DNA from: Dissophora ornata | Taxonomy: Eukaryota; Mortierellomycota; Mortierellomycetes; Mortierellales; Mortierellaceae | Reading direction: 5' to 3' | Assembly (NCBI GenBank): GCA_025201705.1 | Contig: MU617130.1 | Span: 7,896 to 22,299, forward strand | DNA length: 14,404 nucleotides | Shown here: positions 7,689 through 14,404 of the stretch, in pieces | How the letters are laid out: each line of letters begins with the position of its first letter | Numbering within the stretch: position 1 is the first letter of the stretch | The notes under the pieces: generated by a model | The model's database searches: none | The model's input: only the letters and a program-made list of their open reading frames with translations | What the model was told of the DNA's origin: nothing | Program-made: the position numbers and the translations under genes

Positions 7689-10447
7689 TGCAGAGGCAAG
7701 GTGGGGAGAGATGGAATGAATGAGTTTCTAGGTCCTGTTGCAGCTAATTGCAACGAGACAAAGAAGCAGCGATGAGGATGGAGGGGGGAGGAGGAGGCGG
7801 AGGAAGGGACACTTGGGGGAAGGAGGATGCAAAGGTCAACAAGAGAAGAAAAAGAAACACAAGAAGAGGCCAATGGTCCTGGCGCTCAAATAGGGCTCTC
7901 CCCCATCGTGCTTTCAGGAACAGTGGCTGACCAAAGGTGGGGCTCCGTCGTGAAGGTTAACTGTGTAGACCAGCGCAGCCGACCCGTCCTCAGCAATGCT
8001 CGGATGTGCAGCGCGGCAGCCTACCTGCGCTGCAGGGTTGTGCTATCATTATCGATTATTATCGCAGCCAAAAGCCCATTTCGCGAGATGTCTGACTATA
8101 GCTGGTTGAGGACGGATGCAATTTGTTCTTTCCGGTGTTGTGCGACCCCCGCGACATTAACATGCAGAGTGAGCCAGACACATTGCCTGGGCACCGCAAT
8201 GAAAATGAACGAGCGAACCAACACCGTCCAGCGCAAATTGCTGAGAGCCCTCCCTCCAGTCCAGTCCAGTCCAATGCACGCACTTGCCAGGGGTAAATGA
8301 TGAGAAATTAGAAATTCCAGGTACTCAGCTTGCGCTCAGTTTCCGATGCCTACTGTTCCGCCGTTGCGCTGGCAATGTACTCGAATGTATCCATCATGTA
8401 TGCTCCACCATCAACGTCTCCGCTCAGACATGAATGACTTTAATCTCATCCAAGCCTGATCTAATTCCACCTACCGCTCCCCTCTAATGGATCTAATAAC
8501 AGATCACCGTCGAGTCCAATTTGTGGGTTCAATCTCCACTCGCCCCTGTCCCCCTCCCCTGTCCTGGAGGCTCAAGGAACCAGCCCCACCCTGTGCAGGC
8601 TCTGCAGCAACACATGGACATAACTTGTCTCCGTCCATGAAGCATCAGTGAAGACGATCTCTAAACAGCTCGCAGACATGCAGCAAGTATTGTGATAGCA
8701 TCGCAACGGAGCTCCTTGCATACCACCGTCATCTTAAGTAAGCTCAATGGTCCGCGTGTTGTCGTTACTGTACTTGTGCTTACCCAGCTTTGCGTGAGCT
8801 CGGACTAGTGAGCATCCCGGAAGCCACTGGCGTCTTTGCTCTATTGCACAGGACACGCGCGACAGCACAGTGGCTTTGTAGAATCTTATTCTCGATTCGG
8901 ATAGGACACTCTACACTCACAGAAAGGCAAAAACTCGTCCCCTTTTCGCATCATACGATGACACGGTGGGAGTAAGGCACGAGGAGGAGGATGGTCTCGC
9001 TCCTCCTTCTGCTCCTTGTAGACTACAGGAGCTCACACGACCAACAAAAAAGACGCATTAACCCTTAGTCCACTTGGAACCCTTGGATCACCTCCTTGGA
9101 TCAATGGGCACAAGCCAATAATGTTTTCGCATCCCTCAAGAGGAATAACATGTACATGTACTAATGTCGCATTTCAGCACAGGCCACGGCTGCCATCGAC
9201 CTCGTCCAACTCTCTGGCAAATCCTTCGTTTGCTCCATTTCCGAGCCCCTTGGACTCTAGTCATTTACTCTATCACACGAGCTTCAGATCGAATAGGAGT
9301 TTCGCGCAAGGGCCAGTACAAGGGGAAGATTGAATTAAAAGCCAATTATGAAAGAAGGAGAGATAGAGGTGGCACAAGGAACACGCCTCCTCGCGCTCAC
9401 TTGTGCATCTGACCTTGTTGTTGTCGCCTTTCCTCCAAGGTCGGTTTTGGTCGTGTGCGCTGTTTTGAGCATTCCGCACGATACGACGGAGGGTGCGATA
9501 GGCCGAGAGCCAATAGGCGGCGTTAAAGAAGAGGGGCACAGCACACGAGAATGGTTTCGATGCGCGATTGCACATCTGCACTTCCTGTAGTCGCAGCTCG
9601 CGTGATGTTGGCAAATCTCGGCAAATTTATTGGGTTCAGATGTGGTCCTAGGGCATGGCACGTTGAGTAAACATTGCCGATAAAAATAAATGTGGCGTTC
9701 CTGGAAATAGCGTGTACACGCGAACGTCGATGGTTATTGGTTGCACACGCACCACTACAATGGGCAAAAGGCACCCGGGAACGTAGCGCGAATCATACGG
9801 GTAGCGGGCCAGAGAGTGGAGAGGGGTGTGTGCAGTGGAGCGGATTGTGCACAGGCTAAGTCCACTGCCTGGCGACTTGCCGCTTCCTGGATGTAATTCC
9901 TGGGCTTCTTTTTTCCTTTCTTCCTATCTCTCTTTTTCTGCATCATATTTTCTCCTGCCCCCGCCTCTCCCGTCCTTTCTTTCCCGTCCTTGCCCTCTCT
10001 CTCGCCAGCTGTCTCCACGCCGCGCCACTCACTGACATAAAACATCCCTCCCCAACCATCGACACTGCGACACATATCCGTGCGGCACTACTCTTCCTGA
10101 CTTTGTTCTCAACACACCCTCCCCCAAGTTGATCCACCAAGCTATTGCCAAAAGGTAAAAGTGGATTACCTTTGCAGAAACCGGCCACCCTAATAATCGC
10201 ATCGAGTATGTCAACCAATGCAGTTGAGGCAACACTGCAGTCTTGTCTCCACTAACACCGACAGCTCCACGCTCTCGGTCGAAATGAGCAATTATCCCAT
10301 TCCCTTGTCTCCTGGTTCTTCTATAATTCTTCAGAGCAACCAGCTCATGCGCGCAACGAGGAGGGTAGCCACCTTTCTAGTAGCAGCAGTGCTAGTCGAA
10401 CTCAAATATTGATGCACTACTCTCCATAATACGTCCCCTCCCTGGAG
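7689..10447. other. Long gene-free interval (left part)
   Basis: I find no coding region here with family resemblance, consistent exon structure or tRNA folding. Open frames in this stretch are short, low in complexity and overlap each other. What I can see is the transporter upstream region (7689 to about 8300) with a GATA-motif cluster at 8043-8064, a triplicated CCAGT unit near 8256-8272, and a 10-bp direct repeat CCTTGGATCA at 9081-9090 and 9094-9103. The remaining sequence is unremarkable. Confidence 0.6.
8043..8064 (-). promoter_or_regulatory. Cluster of three HGATAR (GATA-factor) motifs
   Basis: On the minus strand the sequence holds TGATAG (8043-8048), CGATAA (8049-8054) and CGATAA (8059-8064). 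All fit HGATAR, the site bound by fungal GATA factors for nitrogen (AreA/NIT2), light and iron (SreA/Sre1) control. The cluster is 355-376 nt upstream of the start of the divergent MFS transporter. Function is inferred from motif clustering only. Confidence 0.45.
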
Positions 10448-10471
10448 AAAAAAAAAAAAAAAAAAAAAAAA
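10448..10471. repeat. A24 homopolymer followed by AGAGTAA repeats
   Basis: There are twenty-four consecutive A residues, followed by two tandem AGAGTAA units (10471-10484). I see no internal Pol III boxes or flanking target-site duplication that would make it a retroposed tail. Confidence 0.9.
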
Positions 10472-10904
10472 GAGTAAAGAGTAAAGGAGTGGATCGCAGC
10501 CATTTTGAAAACTTTGAAAAACGATGATTCTTGGTCATTATTGTATTGGTTCATTTTCAGACCTTACCCAGAAATCACGCCCAGACAATCTCAATTTAAT
10601 TTATTAAGAAACGCACACACGACCCAAACAAACAAATAGAACAAAGCAAACACACGCTTGCCGCAATTCGCAATTCCCCCACATTCACACATGAGCTGTC
10701 TTGCTCATCTCCATTGCGGAGGAAAGAGAAGAGGAGAGGAGAGGGCTGGGGACACCAGCGGGCCTGGGCACTCACGAACCAGCCGTGCTGCTCTGCCGTG
10801 TCAATGCGTCTTGACATGGTGCCGTGCGTCACAGACCGGCAGCGTTTCCGTAATCGCAACGCATCAAACCCCGTACATATTGGAAAGACGAAGTGCAGGC
10901 CTGT

Positions 10905-11470
10905 TTGCACCACGACCGTTTTATTCCCTCTCCTTCTCTGCATCTCTGCTCGCCCTTTCTTCCTCTCTTTCCATCTTCTTTTCCGTCTTCCTTTCCATCT
11001 TTCTTTCTTTCTTTCTTTCAGTCTTCATCTCCATCATCCGCCTCATACCCGCCATACCCACCCATTGCATCCACTCCCTCTTCACCAATCTGCGCGTTTT
11101 CACAACCCACATCCTAGGTATCCCCTTTGTCAATGAATTTGCTCATGTGCGATCTGAACAACCTTCACCATCCCATCAACGATCAGTGCCCTGGATTTTG
11201 TTCTGCAGCTTACACAACGCAACACCAGCTTGCCCCCATTCCCCCTTGCATCCTTCACTCGCACGACCATACTCCACGCACCCGCACCATCCTCTCCTCC
11301 TTCAAACCTATGCCAATTGCATGCTCAATTGAACACCTAATCTCAACCACGACCCTGGCCTCCCAATCACACGCTTCATACGCTCACTTGCGCTCAGTCC
11401 ACAGTGCTGACATACCCATACGTTCTCTCGATGCACATGTTCTAGATCGTAACGCAACCACAATCTCGTC
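10905..11470 (+). promoter_or_regulatory. VTC4 upstream region, pyrimidine-rich
   Basis: From about 10905 to 11060 the plus strand is nearly all C and T, including (CTTT)5 at 10999-11018. From there to the ATG it is rich in CCA, CAC and CTC. This resembles a fungal core promoter and leader. I see no CACGTG (the yeast Pho4 core site) in this stretch. A leader intron cannot be excluded. Confidence 0.4.
10999..11018 (+). repeat. (CTTT)5 microsatellite
   Basis: Five perfect CTTT units lie in the pyrimidine-rich tract about 450-470 nt upstream of the VTC4 start codon. Confidence 0.9.
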
Positions 11471-14375
11471 ATGAAGTTTGGACAACATCTGGCCGAGTCC
11501 ATTCAGCCGGAATGGTCTTTCAACTACGTTTCTTACGACGAGCTCAAGGACGTCCTCAAGACGCGAACTGACGCACAGCTCTGGACAGAGACTGATGAGG
11601 GCTACTTTGTAGAACTGCTCGAGCGCGAGCTGGAGAAAGTTTACAGCTTTCAGAACGTCAAGATCGGTGAGGTGCATCGCAAGCTGACCTATTATAACAC
11701 TCAGGCACAGCACTTCAAAAAGAATGGGGCACAAGAAGAGACCTGGCGAGCACTCGAGTTGGAGCTTTACCGTCTCGTAGCCGAGATTGATGTACTCGCA
11801 AAGTACACCCGCCTCAACTACACTGGCTTCCTCAAGATTGTCAAAAAGCACGATGTAAGCCGGATATTAGTTTATTATTATCGTTCGCCGCCCGCGGTTG
11901 GGCTCATTTTCTCCTTTTCTCTTTGTTGTGCCCTGGGTTAATTGTGAGAGCCATGACAACACACCACACGACCAGATCAATGCCAGCCTTCCCTCCCACT
12001 CCCAGCATACTCTTTCAGAGGTGCATAAAATGCACACGCACACGCTCATACACATCTGCATCTCCCCTCATCCTCTCTGGAATGGAATTCAAATTGGACC
12101 AGGCGGTGCAAACGGTGCGCACGCGGGTCCGGATCAAGGTGTATGCAGATTGACGACATCACCGTAGTCGTTTGACACCAGATTTGCCTGCAGCAGTGCT
12201 GATAATCCTCTGTCTAGGCTGAATTGGAGTGAGCGTAATACGGAGGGACCAGCACACAGGAATCCAATCCATCCCAAATCATCCTTATTTTCCCATCTAT
12301 CGACCAGTGATGGATCAGCAACGCCAAACAAGTTATTCGCCCATATGCTAGGGCAAATTTATTCGCTTCAGCCTTTCGGCTGCTCTCGTTCAGAAATCTC
12401 ACTCGGTCCGCTTTTTTTTCCACACAAATATAGAAACAAACTGGATGGATGCTCAAGTCGATCTTCCATGTCCGCTTGAACACCAAGCCGTTCCACAAGG
12501 AGAACTACGACGCGGTGATTGTGCGTCTGTCGTCGATCTACCACGTTGTCACGGCCAGGGGACAGAAGCTCAAGGGCGACGACCAGTTTGCGAACTGGGA
12601 CTCGAATGCATTTGTACGCGACACGACCAAGTACTGGGTGCACCCGGACAACATCACGGAGGTGAAGCTGGTGATCATGAAGCACCTGCCGGTGCTCGTG
12701 TTCAACACGAAGAAGGAGTACGAGGAGAACGACTCTGCGATCTCGTCCGTATATGTAGACAACGAGGACTTTGAGTGTTACCAGGGACGTCTTGAGAAGA
12801 GCGATGGTGCCCAGGCTATCCGCATTCGGTAAGTGATGAGATCTATTTTTACGCGTGCGCACTCCGTCAAATTAGAGCAGCGGTTGCACCTGTGCCTGCG
12901 CCCGTACACAGGGCGCGGTACATGCGGCTGTGATCTATTTTGGCTTTTGCTCGTGTGGTCTCGATCAAACCTTCCTTTTTGAGTTCATTTACTCCGCTCC
13001 CATCACCCAACTTACGCCACGCCTTTCATTTTAAATATCGCGCAGCTGGTATGGACCTACCCCTACTGAGAACGGCCAATGCTTCTTGGAGCGAAAGGTC
13101 CATCGCGAGAAATGGACTGGGGAGCAGAGTGTCAAGGAGCGATTCCCCATCAAGACAAAGTACATCAACCCCTATCTCACCGGCGACTACACAATGGATG
13201 TCAAGTTTGCAAAGCTCCGTGCCCGCGGACAAAAGTCCGTCAAGGACGTCGAACTCATGCAGAAGCTCGCCAACGATGTCCAGACGAGCATCGTCACGAA
13301 AACGATGCGTCCCACCATTCGCGCCTTCTACCGCCGTACCGCCTTCCAGCTCCACAACGACGCCCGCGTCCGCATCTCTCTCGATACAGAGTTGGCTCTG
13401 ATCCGTGAGGACGACTTTGGTGGCAGGGCCCGTGCAGGCGACAATTGGAAGCGTCAAGACATCGGAATTGACTGGCCCTTCAAGCAACTTCCTGCAGAGG
13501 ACATCACCCGCTTCCCCTATGCCGTTTTGGAAGTCAAGCTTCAAACCCACCACGGCCAAGAACCTCCTGCCTGGATCGTCGAGTTGATCAACTCCCATTT
13601 GGTCGAGTCTTGCCCCCGTTTCTCCAAATATATTCACGGTGTTGCCACGTTGTTGGAGGACAAGATCCAGATCCTCCCCTTCTGGCTGCCTCAAATGGAT
13701 CAGGATATCCGCAAGCCCCCCAACACGGACTTTGGCTTGACCTCGTTCCTGCCCAGAGCTTGGCCCGTGGGCACGCCAGAGATCGGACTTCGTCCCACAA
13801 TTGCGCCTCGCGCTTTGATAGAAGGCAACTCGGACTCAACGATAAAGGGTGCCAAGTCGCTCTCAGAATTTGAGCCCAAGAAGCCCAAGACGATGGACAA
13901 GGAGACATACCGGCAAAAGATGGCCGAGAAGAGTACTAACCGTCGCCCTGCCAACAGTGAAAACAACTTTTACAACCAGCCTCCAACTACGGCTGCTTCC
14001 AAGGCCAGCGTGACGGGATCCCATCCTCTTGTCGACAATGGATCTGCAGTCTCGAATCAGGGTCTGATGGCACCGCCAGCCCTTCCATGGATCAATCGCC
14101 TCAACAACAAAGATTCTCGACTCTCGGTTGGCTCTGAATCTTTCATGACCGAAAAGAACCATAACCAACTCGGCGGTGGAGGCAACGAGAACAACGATGA
14201 TGGTCTCCTGCGCAAAAAGTCGACTATCCGTCGAAAGCGTTTTGGATTCAGGGAGAAGCGATCATCAACCGTACCGAAGCGTGCTGCTGCACCAGTTAGG
14301 ATGGAGCCAAAGGTCTTCTTTGCCAACGAGCGTACATTCCTGAATTGGCTTCAGTTCTCTGTCCTCCTCGGATCG
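11471..14375 (+). CDS. VTC4: Vacuolar transporter chaperone 4: SPX-domain polyphosphate polymerase (C-terminal exons outside window)
   Basis: The exons are 11471-11854, 12434-12828 and 13046-14375, giving 703 in-frame residues; a third intron starts at 14376 (GTAAGC). Known VTC4 is the catalytic subunit of the vacuolar VTC complex, making polyphosphate from ATP and passing it into the vacuole. The SPX domain (about 1-150) starts [11 protein letters not shown] and contains [15 protein letters not shown], the lysine cluster that senses inositol pyrophosphates. The join after KKHD restores [15 protein letters not shown]. The tunnel-shaped catalytic domain (about 190-480) shows [19 protein letters not shown], the Arg pair of IRIRWYG (258, 260), ERK (Lys277), YRRTAFQ (Arg357), RVRISLDTE (Arg369), LEVKLQT (Glu422) and [14 protein letters not shown] Ser/Asn-rich linker with a basic patch ([18 protein letters not shown]) leads to [19 protein letters not shown], the start of the DUF202 membrane domain. 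About 100 C-terminal residues are missing. VTC2/3 is less likely because the catalytic residues are kept. Confidence 0.95.
11855..12433 (+). other. VTC4 intron 1 (579 nt, unusually long)
   Basis: The donor is GTAAGC directly after the KKHD codons and the acceptor is ATATAG before AAACAAACT. At 579 nt it is well beyond every other intron here (79-357 nt). The flanking exons join without loss of any SPX residue, so no coding exon is expected inside. I see no snoRNA C/D box pair or other defined element in it. Confidence 0.85.
12829..13045 (+). other. VTC4 intron 2
   Basis: This is a GTAAGT...CGCAG intron of 217 nt that splits the Arg260 codon (CG|C) of the catalytic RxRWYG motif. It holds a 10-bp direct repeat, GATCTATTTT, at 12840-12849 and 12932-12941, of unknown meaning. 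Confidence 0.88.
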
Positions 14376-14404
14376 GTAAGCTTACTCTCACCTTTTTTTT
14401 TTTT

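Noticed and set aside
7827..8300. 157-codon plus-strand open frame over the transporter upstream region.
   Set aside because: No family resemblance, mixed composition, and it overlaps the likely leader and GATA cluster of the divergent transporter.
8522..8538. GTGGG-TTCAATC-TCCAC resembles a tRNA T-arm (5-bp stem, 7-nt loop).
   Set aside because: No matching acceptor strand, A box or anticodon arm in the 60-80 nt upstream, so it is a chance hairpin.
9081..9103. Direct repeat CCTTGGATCA separated by 3 nt, considered as a target-site duplication.
   Set aside because: The copies nearly touch, leaving no inserted element between them.
10658..11332. 224-codon open frame upstream of VTC4.
   Set aside because: It is rich in Ser/Leu/Phe/Pro from translated pyrimidine-rich DNA, overlaps another frame of similar character, and looks like promoter and leader sequence.
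12079..12153. Short protein-like frame ([19 protein letters not shown]) inside VTC4 intron 1.
   Set aside because: The flanking exons already join into an intact SPX domain, the frame is only about 24 codons long and I recognise no family.
12833..12839. GTGATGA in VTC4 intron 2 matches a snoRNA C box; ATGATGA near 8296 likewise.
   Set aside because: No CTGA D box at a suitable distance and no terminal stem in either case.
1..14404. A phosphate-metabolism cluster (LHPP-like phosphatase, PGK, VTC4).
   Set aside because: The genes are on different strands, separated by unrelated membrane genes and a 3.8 kb gap; adjacency alone does not support a functional unit.

Overview
The window is nuclear DNA from a fungus. 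It carries intron-rich eukaryotic genes with GT-AG introns of mostly 80-360 nt, AATAAA-type 3' signals and, at its right end, a VTC polyphosphate polymerase of the fungal and protist type. The protein character, intron load and roughly even base composition suggest an early-diverging lineage such as Mortierellomycotina. That placement is inference. Both window ends fall inside introns, so the first and last genes are incomplete.

Layout: (1) 15-941 (+), the 3' four exons of a HAD-superfamily phosphatase of the LHPP/HDHD2 type. (2) 1173-3025 (-), complete phosphoglycerate kinase, 5 exons, 419 aa, convergent with gene 1. (3) 3281-5334 (-), complete CDC50/LEM3-type lipid flippase subunit, 5 exons, 400 aa. 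(4) 6249-7688 (-), intronless 479-aa MFS transporter of the FLVCR/MFSD7 (SLC49) type. (5) 7689-11470, a 3.8 kb stretch with no gene that I can support, holding a GATA-site cluster, an A24 run and pyrimidine-rich DNA. (6) 11471-14375 (+), most of a VTC4-type vacuolar polyphosphate polymerase (SPX plus catalytic domain), whose C-terminal membrane exons lie beyond the window.

All exon junctions were worked out by hand from reading frame, splice consensus and remembered family sequence. Each one keeps the frame and rebuilds a family-conserved stretch. The genes are unrelated housekeeping functions (glycolysis, membrane asymmetry, transport, phosphate storage) and do not look like a cluster or a mobile system. 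I found no convincing transposon, RNA gene or undescribed system. The points most worth a second look are the long gene-free interval, the triple GATA-factor motif upstream of the transporter, an arginine in place of a catalytic-tunnel lysine in VTC4, and the nearly touching 3' signals of the convergent genes.
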